Below are positions 30,930-39,299 of a DNA stretch of 64,000 bases, piece by piece. Below the pieces are notes generated by a model. It was not told the DNA's origin, made no database searches, and saw nothing but the letters and a program-made list of their open reading frames with translations. Position 1 is the stretch's first letter, and every line of letters begins with the position of its first letter. Both the position numbers and the translations under genes were made by a program. The DNA is from Chromobacterium vaccinii (GTDB lineage Bacteria > Pseudomonadota > Gammaproteobacteria > Burkholderiales > Chromobacteriaceae), in NCBI RefSeq assembly GCF_000971335.1, contig NZ_JZJL01000003.1, positions 62,001 to 126,000 of the forward strand. The letters are read 5' to 3'.

Positions 30930-31487
30930 ATGGAAAACCTCAGCAATCTCGACTACTCCAGCTATCTGAAGGGCTGGATCCGCACCGTGCCCAACTGGCC
31001 GCAACAGGGCGTGATGTTCCGCGACATCACCCCGCTGCTGCAGAATCCGAAAACCTTCCGCATGCTGATCGACATCTACGTCCATCGCTACATGATGGAA
31101 AAGGTGGATCTGGTGGCGGGCCTGGACGCGCGCGGCTTCATCATCGGCTCGGTGCTGGCCTACGAGCTGAATGTCGGCTTCGTGCCGATCCGCAAGAAGG
31201 GCAAGCTGCCATTCACCACGGTGGAAGAAGAGTACGAGCTGGAATACGGCAACGCCGCGGTGGAAATGCACACCGACGCCTGCAAGCCCGGCGACCGCGT
31301 GATCCTGATCGACGACCTGGTGGCCACCGGCGGCACCATGATGGCCGGCTACAAGCTGCTCAAGCGCATGGGCGCCGACGTGCTGGAAGCCGCGGCCATC
31401 ATCGAGCTGCCCGAACTGGGCGGCGGCCAGCTGGTGCGCGACGGCGGCCTGGACCTGTTCACCGTCTGCAGCTACGAAGGCCATTGA
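30930..31487 (+). CDS. apt: Adenine phosphoribosyltransferase
   Basis: Apt converts adenine plus PRPP to AMP. The 185-residue protein has the N-terminal [11 protein letters not shown] block, the [10 protein letters not shown] motif near residue 68 and the PRPP loop [17 protein letters not shown] near residues 125-141. The IELPELGGG stretch follows. ATG 30930 is chosen; an in-frame TTG at 30906 would add eight residues without support. It lies downstream of a purine permease. Confidence 0.95.
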   Translation: MENLSNLDYSSYLKGWIRTVPNWPQQGVMFRDITPLLQNPKTFRMLIDIYVHRYMMEKVDLVAGLDARGFIIGSVLAYELNVGFVPIRKKGKLPFTTVEEEYELEYGNAAVEMHTDACKPGDRVILIDDLVATGGTMMAGYKLLKRMGADVLEAAAIIELPELGGGQLVRDGGLDLFTVCSYEGH

Positions 31488-31521
31488 GCGCGGCGAGCGC
31501 GATTCCCGCCTGCGCATGCTG

Positions 31522-31547
31522 AAAACGGAGCCGATGGCTCCGTTTTT
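31522..31547 (+). terminator. Terminator after apt
   Basis: The stem AAAACGGAGCC-GAT-GGCTCCGTTTTT is a strong symmetric hairpin with a T run 34 bases after the apt stop. Confidence 0.88.
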
Positions 31548-31560
31548 CATGGCGAAACGA

Positions 31561-31585
31561 AAAAAGCCCGGCGGGCTTGCCGGGC
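31561..31585 (-). terminator. Terminator of the PadR/DUF1700 cassette
   Basis: Five As precede the stem GCCCGGC-GGGCTT-GCCGGGC. On the minus strand this is a GC hairpin followed by UUUUU, 25 bases past the last gene of the cassette. Confidence 0.85.
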
Positions 31586-31610
31586 AAAGGGACACGGAGC
31601 CATACCGTAA

Positions 31611-32372
31611 TCAGTTGCGTTCCAGCGACACCTTCACCGCCGAACCGCCCACCCTCAGCTTCAGCGGCGCGCCGGGCGTGCTGACCCAGTCGCCGCTGAC
31701 CTTGCTGGCCTGCCCGCTCACCTGGTAATCCAGCTTGGCCTGCCGATCGGCATGGAAATCCAGATTCACCATCTGGCCTTTGACGTCGACGCTGGCAGCC
31801 GGCTGCGCGCCGCGCAGCTTGAGGTCGGCCTTCACCGCCTGCCCTTCCAGCGCCACGCCGCGGGTCGCGCCGTCGAATTCCAGGTTCACCGCCTGGCCCT
31901 TGGCCTTCAGATCATCGACGCTGGCGTCCACCTCGGCCTTCACCGCGTCGCCACTCAGCGCCACCGCGCCGTAAGCGCCCTTCAGATCCACTTTCAACGC
32001 CTGTCCGCGCATCTGCACCGAGGAGAATCGCCCGTTCAGGTCGCCGTCGAACGCGCGCATATCCACGCCCACCTGCTTGCCGGGCTTAACGTTCCCGCGG
32101 ACCGTCAGCTTGCAGCGGTCGCCGACCGGCTTGTTCAGCTTGACCTGGAAGGTCAGGTCTCCCCCCATCCGGGTCACCGTCAGCTTGCAGTCGGCGTCCG
32201 ACCAGTTGCGCTTCTCCACATCCAGCTTGTAGGGCCTGGCGGCGTCGGCGCTCAGCTCCAGCTTCAGCGCGTCGCCGTTGAAATTCAGCCTGTCGATGCC
32301 GGCGGCGTCCTCCGCCCGCGCGGCCGCGCTGCCCAGCAGCAACAGCCCGCAGCCAATCTTGACGATGTTCAT
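31611..32372 (-). CDS. Secreted beta-repeat protein of a PadR/DUF1700 cassette
   Basis: This 253-residue exported protein of unknown function has a signal peptide (about residues 1-20, ending ARA). The mature part is strand-rich and contains a degenerate repeat of about 20 residues with a G[DQ]A[VL]KxxL-like core: GDALKLEL, GQALKVDLKG, GDAVKAEVDA, GQAVNLEFDG, GQAVKADLKL, GQMVNLDFHA and GSAVKVSLE. Two cysteines (DADCKLTV and GDRCKLTV) could form a disulfide. Its place after PadR and DUF1700 genes suggests a DUF4097-like adhesin fold. It may act at the cell surface (inference). Confidence 0.7.
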   Translation of the reverse strand: MNIVKIGCGLLLLGSAAARAEDAAGIDRLNFNGDALKLELSADAARPYKLDVEKRNWSDADCKLTVTRMGGDLTFQVKLNKPVGDRCKLTVRGNVKPGKQVGVDMRAFDGDLNGRFSSVQMRGQALKVDLKGAYGAVALSGDAVKAEVDASVDDLKAKGQAVNLEFDGATRGVALEGQAVKADLKLRGAQPAASVDVKGQMVNLDFHADRQAKLDYQVSGQASKVSGDWVSTPGAPLKLRVGGSAVKVSLERN

Positions 32373-32395
32373 CTAGGTTTTCCTCAGCAAGCGTT

Positions 32396-32674
32396 TCAAT
32401 TCAGGAACAGCCAGTAGCCGGTCAGCGTGGCCGCCAGCGCGGCGGCCAGCGCCAGGCCATGGATGGCCAGCCTCTCCCGGCCGGATCGGCGGGAAAGGCC
32501 CGCGGCCAGTTGGCGGGTATCGGCCAGCACGGCCAGCAAGCGGCTTTCGCTGGCGCGGTCGGCCACCGCGCCGCGGATATAGCCGCGATAATCGCGGAGG
32601 ATTTTGCGCAATTCGGCTTCCGGCAATTCGACCAGGGTCAGTTGCAACTGTTGCAGGCAGGCATCGTTCTTCAT
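32396..32674 (-). CDS. Small HAAS-like single-pass membrane protein
   Basis: This 92-residue protein has an N-terminal helical region (LVELPEAELRKILRDYRGYIRGA, then ESRLLAVLADTRQLAAG) that resembles the HAAS/DUF1700 helical domain of its neighbour. A single hydrophobic segment of about 20 residues follows at the C terminus. It could partner with the DUF1700 protein or be a shortened paralogue. GGGAG eight bases before ATG 32674 supports this start. It lies 29 bases after the DUF1700 gene and 23 bases before the repeat protein, so it is part of the same operon. Confidence 0.7.
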   Translation of the reverse strand: MKNDACLQQLQLTLVELPEAELRKILRDYRGYIRGAVADRASESRLLAVLADTRQLAAGLSRRSGRERLAIHGLALAAALAATLTGYWLFLN

Positions 32675-32703
32675 GATCCATACTCCCATCGCAAGTTTAA
32701 GGT

Positions 32704-33810
32704 TCAGGCCGCGGCGTTTTCGCCGCCCTTGCCGGACACCAGTTCAATCTGATACTTCACGTAAGCCACCAGCGCGCGCCAGGTCAGCCGGGTCAGCCAC
32801 ACGCAGAACACCAGCCCCAGCGAGCCGCCGAGCAGCAGCATCAGCCCCACCGCCAACGCGCTCATGCCTACCGACAGGCCCGGCAGCGCATCGATCTGGA
32901 TGTGGTCCATCCCGTCCTTCAATTCGATGCTGCGCTCGGAAATCTCCAGCGTGCTGTCGCCATCCTTCAGCGAGATGCTGCCGTTCGGCCCGCTGTCCAC
33001 CAGTTTCAGCACAGTTCCGCCGGCGGACGCATCCAGCGTCTCCAGGCGTTTGCCGTCGTCGACCCGGGCGGTGAATACGTCCCCGCTGTCCTCGCGCAGC
33101 TTCAATTCGCGGATCGCGCCGCCGTCGATGCTGACCTGGCCGTCATCGATCCGGGCCAGCTCGCGCACCGCCGGCTGGCTGGCGTCGACCGCCAGCTTGC
33201 CGCCAGACTTGGACACCAGCAGCAGCGCGCCCTGGCTGGTCTTGAGTTCGAAGCGGTCGCCATCGTCCGGCTCCAGCATCAGCAAGCCCTTGTCGATCCA
33301 GACCTGCCCGGAGTGGTCGTCCATCTCGCTGCGCCAGGCCATTTCGGCGCCGCTGTCGCCATAGCGGCCGATATACCAGCCGGAGCCGTCGCTGGTGAAC
33401 TGCGGCCAGCCGAACAGGCTGTGGCTGCCCCAGGCCAGCACCACCGCCAACCCCGACAGCAGGAAGCCGACCGACGCGATGTAGCCCATGGTCAGAAACA
33501 GCAGATAGACCAGCAAGGGGATGGCCAGAATGAAATTCAGCACGCCCAGTCCCGCGATCGACGCCACCACCCGAGTCAGGTTGGCGAAGGAGCGATGCTC
33601 CTGCCATTGCCGGTAATGGGTTTGCGCCTTCAGCTCCCGCGCCAGCTTCTGCGGACTGCCCAGCGCCTCCACCACCTCGGCCTCGTCGCGGCCATCGGCC
33701 TGCGCGTCGCTGAAATACTCGTCGTAATCGGCGAGGATCTCGCGCACCGCTTCCGGCTTCAGGCCGGACAGCGCTTGCTCCAGCTGCCTCAGGAATTCCT
33801 TGCGTGTCAT
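32704..33810 (-). CDS. DUF1700 (HAAS) membrane protein with a beta-rich middle domain
   Basis: This 368-residue protein begins with a HAAS/DUF1700 domain (FLRQLEQALSGLKPEAVREILADYDEYFSDA, then VVEALGSPQKLARELKA). Two or three membrane segments follow near residues 80-135. A long strand-rich, DUF4097-like region lies at about 150-310 (repeats such as DGGAIRELKLREDSGDVF). A last membrane helix near 325-350 ends the fold. It overlaps padR by four bases. PadR-DUF1700 pairs are widespread and often control envelope proteins; no enzymatic role is evident. Confidence 0.8.
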   Translation of the reverse strand: MTRKEFLRQLEQALSGLKPEAVREILADYDEYFSDAQADGRDEAEVVEALGSPQKLARELKAQTHYRQWQEHRSFANLTRVVASIAGLGVLNFILAIPLLVYLLFLTMGYIASVGFLLSGLAVVLAWGSHSLFGWPQFTSDGSGWYIGRYGDSGAEMAWRSEMDDHSGQVWIDKGLLMLEPDDGDRFELKTSQGALLLVSKSGGKLAVDASQPAVRELARIDDGQVSIDGGAIRELKLREDSGDVFTARVDDGKRLETLDASAGGTVLKLVDSGPNGSISLKDGDSTLEISERSIELKDGMDHIQIDALPGLSVGMSALAVGLMLLLGGSLGLVFCVWLTRLTWRALVAYVKYQIELVSGKGGENAAA

Positions 33811-34148
33811 TGTTGCGCTCCCTCTGTCGCTGCCGCCGGGCCGCCCCGCAGCACGTTTTCCACTTCGGCCACAAACTCCTGCCATTCCCGCCGCATCGTC
33901 TCCAGCTCGCGCCTGCCCGCCTCGGTCAGCTTGTAGTACTTGCGCGATGGGCCCGACGACGACTCCACCAGATAGGTGCTCACCCACGATTCGTTCTGCA
34001 GCCTGCGCATCAAGGGGTAGATGGTGCCTTCGCTGATGTCCATGCCCTGCGACAGCTTGCTGACCAGCTCGTAGGCATAGCTGTCGGCCTGGGACAGCGC
34101 CGCCAGCACGCACATGTCCAGCGTGCCTTTTTTCAATTGCGTCTTCAT
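33807..34148 (-). CDS. PadR-family transcriptional regulator
   Basis: This is a 113-residue winged-helix regulator. The DNA-binding domain covers LKKGTLDMCVLAAL, YAYELVSKLSQGMDISEGTIYPLMRRLQNESWVSTYLV and SGPSRKYYKLTEAGRREL, in the PadR order. A short C-terminal helix (WQEFVAEVENVL) should mediate dimerisation. ATG 34148 has GAGGAAGG upstream. It leads an operon with the DUF1700, HAAS-like and repeat genes, overlapping DUF1700 by ATGA. The palindromes upstream suggest autoregulation. Confidence 0.9.
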   Translation of the reverse strand: MKTQLKKGTLDMCVLAALSQADSYAYELVSKLSQGMDISEGTIYPLMRRLQNESWVSTYLVESSSGPSRKYYKLTEAGRRELETMRREWQEFVAEVENVLRGGPAAATEGAQQ

Positions 34149-34176
34149 TGTTGCCTTCCTCACCGACTGGCAATAC

Positions 34177-34202
34177 ACGATACCTTGCATTACAAGGAAC
34201 AT
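34177..34202. promoter_or_regulatory. Imperfect copy of the palindromic operator near the padR start
   Basis: CGATACCTTG-CATTA-CAAGGAACAT has the same CCTTG-N5-CAAGG core as the perfect site 68 bases away. It lies about 30-55 bases upstream of the padR start codon, where a promoter is expected. Confidence 0.6.
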
Positions 34203-34245
34203 CGGTAAACTGCTGCACCCGGATGTCTGACTGAACTGTATGGCA

Positions 34246-34270
34246 AGATACCTTGTATCGCAAGGTATCT
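34246..34270. promoter_or_regulatory. Perfect palindromic operator upstream of padR
   Basis: AGATACCTTG-TATCG-CAAGGTATCT is a perfect 10-bp inverted repeat with a 5-base spacer. Its symmetry and size suit a dimeric winged-helix repressor. It lies between padR and the divergent patatin-like gene and may control both. Confidence 0.7.
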
Positions 34271-34431
34271 TTCATTGTTCTGCGCCATGACATCAGGGAT
34301 GCGTCTTTTCCGCCACAGCGGCGCGGCTGCATGCTGCGTTGCAAAACGCGGTTTTCCGGCCATACTTCAGCCATGCATTTGTATTTTCCAGCGGCATTTC
34401 CCTATGGCAATCCACGATGGAGAAGCATGCG

Positions 34432-35493
34432 ATGGCACAATTCAAACGTCCCTCGATCGCGCTGGTGCTGGGCGGCGGCGCGCCCAACGCCACGCTGATG
34501 GCCGGCGCCCTGGTCGCGCTGACCGAAGCCGGCGTCAAGTTCGACATCATTTCCGCCTCCGGCGCCGGCGCCATCGTCGGCCTGCTGTACGCGGCCCCGC
34601 GCCAGGGCGATGCCCTGGCGGCGCTGTCCCGGCTGGCCGACATGGGCGTGTCCGACCGGATCTATAGCCTGTTCCCGGTCAACTACAAGGTATTCAACAA
34701 GCCCGGCCCGCTGGCCGACGCCTGGCGCTCGCTGCTGTCGAATAACCCCTTTCTGCAGGCGATACAGCAGCAGGCCGACAGCAGCCCGGCCCACCGCCTG
34801 TTCGCCGACTGGACCTCGCTCGCCCTGGCCGCGCTGTGCCCCAGCGGCCTCACCTCAGATAGCCAGGGCCTGTGCGCGCACGTGCCCTTCATCGATCAGG
34901 TGGTGGATTTCTCCAAGCTGCAGTCGCTGCCGGGCGAGTTCTACCTGAACGCCTACAACGTCAGCCGGGGGGAAATGCGCTGCTGGGACAAGAGCGAAGT
35001 CACCCACGAGCATTTCCTCGCGGCGCTGTCCTTTCCCTTCATCTACCCGCCGTACAAGCTGGGAGACGACTATTACATCGAAGGCGCGGCGATAGACACG
35101 CTGAACTTCAAGCGGCTGTTCGAGCTGCACCCCCATATCGACTACACCATCGTGTTCGACGTGCTGGGCAGCAGCAAACTGCTGCATCCGCCGCGCAATC
35201 TGTACGACGCCTGGGTGCAGTCCATCATCGCGCCGCTGACGGAAATCGCCCGCGACGACCTGCGCCTGTTCGAGGCGCTGCACAACCGCGACGAGCAGGG
35301 CCACCCGCGCACCGAGGTGCTGAAGATCAATTTCGACGCCCACATCCGCCGGGAGGGATTCAACGAGGAGCTGGACTGGTCTTACTCCAACCTGTCGCGG
35401 CTGTACGATGCCGGCTATCACGCCGGCCAGGACCTGGCGCGGCGCCACGCGCGCGAACTGGGCCTGACGGAGGCATTGCAAATGACTGCGTAG
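34432..35493 (+). CDS. Patatin-like protein with altered catalytic residues
   Basis: The 353-residue protein has the patatin phospholipase fold: an LGGGAPNATLMAG oxyanion-like loop (residues 13-25), FDIISASGAGAIVGLLYA (37-53) and LSFPFIYPP followed by YYIEGAAID (about 199-221). Aligned by eye with RssA-type proteins, the nucleophile serine of GxSxG is replaced by Gly44, with the nearest serines shifted. The DG aspartate is Glu217. It may therefore be inactive or changed in chemistry. ATG 34432 has GGAG nine bases upstream. It is divergent from the PadR operon. Confidence 0.75.
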   Translation: MAQFKRPSIALVLGGGAPNATLMAGALVALTEAGVKFDIISASGAGAIVGLLYAAPRQGDALAALSRLADMGVSDRIYSLFPVNYKVFNKPGPLADAWRSLLSNNPFLQAIQQQADSSPAHRLFADWTSLALAALCPSGLTSDSQGLCAHVPFIDQVVDFSKLQSLPGEFYLNAYNVSRGEMRCWDKSEVTHEHFLAALSFPFIYPPYKLGDDYYIEGAAIDTLNFKRLFELHPHIDYTIVFDVLGSSKLLHPPRNLYDAWVQSIIAPLTEIARDDLRLFEALHNRDEQGHPRTEVLKINFDAHIRREGFNEELDWSYSNLSRLYDAGYHAGQDLARRHARELGLTEALQMTA

Positions 35494-35568
35494 TTGCAAC
35501 GATTCCAGTCCGCCGGACAGACGGCTAATCTGGACTTCCGCCCACCACTTGAACCAAGGAGACCGGCC

Positions 35569-35724
35569 ATGGCGCATCCCACAGCAGTGAACGACCAGAT
35601 CACCGACGCCGTCGCGCAGGGCAATGCCAAAGCGCCAGGCGCCGATCCCGAGCCGGAGCGCGACGGCCTGCCGCCCGATCCGGCCGAGCTGGAGGATCTG
35701 ATCCGTCAGTTGAAGTCGGAATAA
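35569..35724 (+). CDS. 51-residue RebB-like small protein
   Basis: This tiny acidic protein is preceded by AAGGAG seven bases before its ATG. Residues 6-21, AVNDQITDAVAQGNAK, resemble the conserved N terminus of RebB/killing-trait R-body proteins (roughly VNxQITDAVTQxNVK). The rest of that family, about 50 or more residues, is missing and replaced by a proline/acidic tail. It may be a shortened relative or an unrelated lookalike. It follows the patatin-like gene by 75 bases and is closed by a terminator. Confidence 0.55.
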   Translation: MAHPTAVNDQITDAVAQGNAKAPGADPEPERDGLPPDPAELEDLIRQLKSE

Positions 35725-35744
35725 GCCGGCCTGCCGCCGGCATG

Positions 35745-35771
35745 AAAAAGGGCTGCCGTCGGCAGCCCTTT
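35745..35771. terminator. Bidirectional terminator between the RebB-like gene and arcC
   Basis: The stem AAAGGGCTGCC-GTC-GGCAGCCCTTT lies between convergent genes. An A run on the left serves the arc operon on the minus strand. Confidence 0.88.
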
Positions 35772-35796
35772 CGCTTGGCGCGGAATCTCTATCCGC

Positions 35797-36741
35797 TCAG
35801 TACCACTCGATGCCAGGCTTGCCGGTGGAGATCACGGTGCCGGCCTCGCCCTTGACGATCTTCTCGATGTCTTCCAGCGCGCCGATCACCGCCTTCTTGC
35901 CGGTCAGGCGGGCAAACTCGCAAGCGGCCTCCACTTTCGGCCCCATCGAACCGGCGGCGAAGCCCAGCTTATCCATCTCGTCCGGGTGCGCCTGGCGGAT
36001 GGCCTTGGCCTCCGGCGTGCCCCAGCCGACGAACACGCTCTTCACGTCGGTGGCGATCACGAAGTAATCGGCATCGATCTCGCGCGCCAGCAGCGCGGAC
36101 GCCAGATCCTTGTCGATCACCGCCTCCACGCCCACCAGCTTGTCGCCCTGATACATGGTGGGAATGCCGCCGCCGCCGGCCGCGATCACCACCGCGCCCT
36201 TTTCGATCAGCCACTTGATCGGCCGCATTTCGAAAATGCGCTTCGGTTTCGGGCTCGGCACCACCCGGCGGTAGTACTGGCCGTCGGCCTTCACCGCCCA
36301 GCCCTTGTCGGCGGCCAGCTTCTCGGCCTCTTCCTTGGAGTAAACCGGGCCGACGAATTTGGTCGGGTTCTGGAAGGCCGGATCGTTGGCGTCCACTTCG
36401 GTCTGGGTCAGGATGGTAGCGATCGGCACCTCGAACGGCAGCACATTGCCCAGCTCCTGCTCTACCATGTAGCCGATCATGCCCTCGGTCTGCGCGCCCA
36501 GCACGTCCAGCGGATACGGGGTGACTTTCTCGTCCACGTGGCGGGCGTAGGCATCGTTCTGCAGACCCAGCAGGCCCACTTGCGGGCCGTTGCCGTGGCA
36601 CATCACCAGGTTGTGGCCCAGCCGGGTCACGGCGGCCAGTTGCTCGGCGGCCACCTTGACGTTGGCGCGCTGATTGTCGGCGGTCATGGCCTCGCCACGA
36701 CGCTGCAGGGCATTGCCGCCCAAAGCTACGACGACTCGCAT
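35797..36741 (-). CDS. arcC: Carbamate kinase
   Basis: ArcC makes ATP from carbamoyl phosphate in the arginine deiminase pathway. The 314-residue amino-acid-kinase-fold protein starts [26 protein letters not shown] lies near residue 49, AAGGGGIPT near residue 191 and [12 protein letters not shown] near 210. The C-terminal [13 protein letters not shown] block is also typical. It is the last gene of arcDABC, separated from arcB by a gap with two hairpins. Confidence 0.96.
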   Translation of the reverse strand: MRVVVALGGNALQRRGEAMTADNQRANVKVAAEQLAAVTRLGHNLVMCHGNGPQVGLLGLQNDAYARHVDEKVTPYPLDVLGAQTEGMIGYMVEQELGNVLPFEVPIATILTQTEVDANDPAFQNPTKFVGPVYSKEEAEKLAADKGWAVKADGQYYRRVVPSPKPKRIFEMRPIKWLIEKGAVVIAAGGGGIPTMYQGDKLVGVEAVIDKDLASALLAREIDADYFVIATDVKSVFVGWGTPEAKAIRQAHPDEMDKLGFAAGSMGPKVEAACEFARLTGKKAVIGALEDIEKIVKGEAGTVISTGKPGIEWY

Positions 36742-36771
36742 AATTCTTCCTTCCTCATTCTTTCAACGACG

Positions 36772-36806
36772 CCGGCCAAGGCTCCCGGTCAGGAGGCCTT
36801 GGCCGG
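36772..36806 (-). other. First arcB-arcC intercistronic hairpin
   Basis: CCGGCCAAGGC and GCCTTGGCCGG form a perfect 11-bp stem around a 13-base loop. No U tract follows, so RNA processing or stabilisation is more likely than termination. Confidence 0.6.
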
Positions 36807-36819
36807 TTGATGTGTGATC

Positions 36820-36839
36820 GGGCCGGACTGCGCCGGCCC
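36820..36839 (-). other. Second arcB-arcC intercistronic hairpin
   Basis: GGGCCGG-ACTGCG-CCGGCCC is a GC-only stem of 7 bp directly after the arcB stop. It has no U tract. Confidence 0.55.
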
Positions 36840-36849
36840 AAGCCCAGGC

Positions 36850-37860
36850 TTAATCGCCCAGCGTAGCCACCAGGATGGCCTTGATGGTGTGCATGCGGTT
36901 CTCGGCCTGCTCGAAGGCGATGCAAGCTTCGGACTCGAACACGTCCTCGGTCACTTCGATGCCGTTGGCCAATTCCGGATACTGCGCGGCGATTTCCTTG
37001 CCCACCTTGGTTTCGCTGTTGTGGTAGGCCGGCAGGCAGTGCATGAATTTCACCTGCGGATTTTCCGCGGCGGCCATCAGCGCGCTGTTGACCTGGAACG
37101 GCTTCAGCAGACGGATGCGCTCGGCCCACACTTCGGCCGGCTCGCCCATCGACACCCAGACGTCGGTGTGGATGAAGTCGGTGCCCTTGACCGCTACCTT
37201 GGCGTCTTCTGTCAGCGTGATGCGCGCGCCGGTCTTGACGGCGATCTCGCGGCACTCGGCCACCAGCTCGTCGGTCGGCCACAGGTGCTTGGGCGCGCCG
37301 ATGCGCACGTCCATGCCCAGCTTGGCGCCGATCACCAGCAGCGAGTTGCCCATATTGTTGCGGGCGTCGCCCAGGTAGGTGTAGCTGATCTGCGAGATCG
37401 GCTTGTCGCTGTTTTCCCACATGGTCAACACGTCGGCCAGCATCTGGGTCGGGTGCCATTCGTCGGTCAGGCCGTTGTACACCGGCACGCCGGCGAACTT
37501 GGCCAGCTCGGTTTCCACCATGTGCTGGTCGAAGCCGCGGTATTCGATGGCGTCGTACATGCGGCCCAGCACGCGGGCGGTGTCCTTCATCGATTCCTTG
37601 ATGCCGATCTGCGAGCCGGACGGTCCGAGGTAGGTGACGTTGGCGCCCTGGTCGTAGCAAGCCACTTCGAAGGCGCAGCGGGTGCGGGTGGAAGTCTTTT
37701 CAAAGATCAGGGCGATGTTCTTGCCCTTCAGGTGCTGCTGTTCGGTGCCGGAATACTTGGCGCGCTTCAGGTCGCGGGCCAGGTCGAGCATGTAGCGGAT
37801 TTCGCGCGGGGTGAAGTCCAGCATGCGGAGGAAGTTACGGTTGCGCAGATTGAAAGCCAT
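36850..37860 (-). CDS. arcB: Catabolic ornithine carbamoyltransferase
   Basis: In the arginine deiminase pathway this enzyme splits citrulline with phosphate into ornithine and carbamoyl phosphate. The 336-residue protein carries the carbamoyl-phosphate motif [15 protein letters not shown] near residue 53. [15 protein letters not shown], the ornithine-binding HCLP loop, lies near residue 270. Its sequence and context favour the catabolic type. ATG 37860 with AGGAGC upstream is the start. It lies between arcA and arcC. Confidence 0.95.
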   Translation of the reverse strand: MAFNLRNRNFLRMLDFTPREIRYMLDLARDLKRAKYSGTEQQHLKGKNIALIFEKTSTRTRCAFEVACYDQGANVTYLGPSGSQIGIKESMKDTARVLGRMYDAIEYRGFDQHMVETELAKFAGVPVYNGLTDEWHPTQMLADVLTMWENSDKPISQISYTYLGDARNNMGNSLLVIGAKLGMDVRIGAPKHLWPTDELVAECREIAVKTGARITLTEDAKVAVKGTDFIHTDVWVSMGEPAEVWAERIRLLKPFQVNSALMAAAENPQVKFMHCLPAYHNSETKVGKEIAAQYPELANGIEVTEDVFESEACIAFEQAENRMHTIKAILVATLGD

Positions 37861-37962
37861 GATGTTGCTCCTGATTAGAGTCTGGGCAAGCGGGCCGCCG
37901 TCCCCGTGGAGGCAGCGGTCAACCTGTCTTTTTGCAAACAAACTAGATGAGTATTTTCAGCT

Positions 37963-37985
37963 CCCGGCCGGACTCGCCGGCCGGG
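37963..37985 (-). other. arcA-arcB intercistronic hairpin
   Basis: CCCGGCCGG-ACTCG-CCGGCCGGG is a perfect 9-bp GC stem just after the arcA stop. No U run follows it on the minus strand, so it may protect arcA mRNA ends. Confidence 0.6.
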
Positions 37986-37995
37986 TCAAACAGCC

Positions 37996-39228
37996 TTACA
38001 CCTTCACTTCGTCGCGGATGATCGGGCAGGTCATGCAGTGGCCGCCGCCGCGGCCGCGGCCCAGTTCGGAGGCCGGGATCTCGATCACTTCCACGCCGTG
38101 CTCGCGCATCAGGCGGTTGGTATAGGTGTTGCGGTCGTAGGCCACCACCACGCGGCGGTCCAGCGCCACCACGTTGTTGCCGTCGTCCCATTGCTCGCGT
38201 TCGCGCTGGTAGGCGTCGCCGCCGGTCTGGATCACGCGGATTTCCTTCAGGTTCAGCGCCTCGCGCACCACGTCCACCAGCTTCACGCCCTCGTGGCGTT
38301 CGAAGACGACCTCGCCTTCGCGGTCGCCGGCGTACATGCTGGTGCAAGTGATTTCATCCACCACGTCCGGGAATACCGACAGCAGGTCGATGTCGAGGAA
38401 GCTGAAGACGGTGTCCAGGTGCATCGCGGCGCGGGACTTGGGCATCTGGCAGGCGATCACGCGTTTGGCGCCGCCCTCGCGGTGCAGCACGCGCTTGGCA
38501 ACCTGCACCACCGCCTGCGGGCTGGTGCGCTCGCCCATGCCGATCAGCACCACGCCGTTGCCGATGGGCATCACGTCGCCGCCTTCCAGTGTGGCCGCGC
38601 CGTGATCGCTGTCGCAGCCGCCCCACCAGATATTGACCTTGCCCGCGAAGTACGGGTGGAACTGGTAGATCGATTGCAGGATCAGCGTTTCCTGCCGGCG
38701 GGCCGGCCAGTACATCGGGTTCAGCGTCACGCCTTCATAGATCCAGCAAGACGGGTCGCGCTGGAACAGGCTGTTCGGCACCGGAGGCAGCACGAAGTCG
38801 GAGCGGTCCAGGTAGCCGCCGAACAGGCCTTTCGGGTCGAACGGCAGCTCGAACTTGGCGATGCCGCCCACCAGGTGGTCGGCCAGCTGCGACGACGGCA
38901 TTTCGTTCAGCCAGCTGCGCAGGTCGGACAGCATGCCGATGCCCACGTTGTCGGCCTTGACCTTGCGGTCCAGGACCCAGTTGCGGGCGGCCTTGTCGTC
39001 CAGAACCTTGGCCAGCGCGTCGTGCACCTCGATCACTTCGATGCCGCGGGCGCGCATCTGCTCGACCATGTAGGCATGGTCCTTCTGCGCGCGCTCCACC
39101 CAGATCACGTCGTCGAACAGCAGGTCATGGCAATTGTCGGGGGTCAGGCGCTTGTGGGCGAGGCCGGGACGGCACACCATCACGGTGCGCAACTTGCCGC
39201 ATTCAGAATGAACACCAAACTTGGTCAT
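37996..39228 (-). CDS. arcA: Arginine deiminase
   Basis: ArcA hydrolyses arginine to citrulline and ammonia. The 410-residue protein has the family N terminus ([27 protein letters not shown]), [10 protein letters not shown] near residue 160 and [10 protein letters not shown] near 215. The nucleophilic cysteine lies in [13 protein letters not shown] near residue 400. AAGGAG precedes ATG 39228. Ammonia release can also protect cells from acid. It is the second gene of arcDABC. Confidence 0.97.
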   Translation of the reverse strand: MTKFGVHSECGKLRTVMVCRPGLAHKRLTPDNCHDLLFDDVIWVERAQKDHAYMVEQMRARGIEVIEVHDALAKVLDDKAARNWVLDRKVKADNVGIGMLSDLRSWLNEMPSSQLADHLVGGIAKFELPFDPKGLFGGYLDRSDFVLPPVPNSLFQRDPSCWIYEGVTLNPMYWPARRQETLILQSIYQFHPYFAGKVNIWWGGCDSDHGAATLEGGDVMPIGNGVVLIGMGERTSPQAVVQVAKRVLHREGGAKRVIACQMPKSRAAMHLDTVFSFLDIDLLSVFPDVVDEITCTSMYAGDREGEVVFERHEGVKLVDVVREALNLKEIRVIQTGGDAYQREREQWDDGNNVVALDRRVVVAYDRNTYTNRLMREHGVEVIEIPASELGRGRGGGHCMTCPIIRDEVKV

Positions 39229-39258
39229 AACGCTACTCCTTGAGTCTTGTCTGACTTC

Positions 39259-39278
39259 GGGGGCAGGCATCCGCCCCC
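39259..39278 (-). other. arcD-arcA intercistronic hairpin
   Basis: GGGGGC-AGGCATCC-GCCCCC forms a GC stem of 6 bp in the 71-base gap between arcD and arcA, upstream of the arcA ribosome site. Confidence 0.5.
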
Positions 39279-39299
39279 ACTGGTTTCAAAATCTTTCGC

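Noticed and set aside
32704-34374. Single 556-codon reading of the DUF1700 region through padR
   Set aside because: The upstream half is in the wrong frame for padR and has no similarity; the DUF1700 start at 33810 with a four-base overlap is much better.
34432-35493. Standard active patatin phospholipase
   Set aside because: The GxSxG elbow and DG motif are not present in the expected form, so a plain phospholipase label would overstate the evidence.
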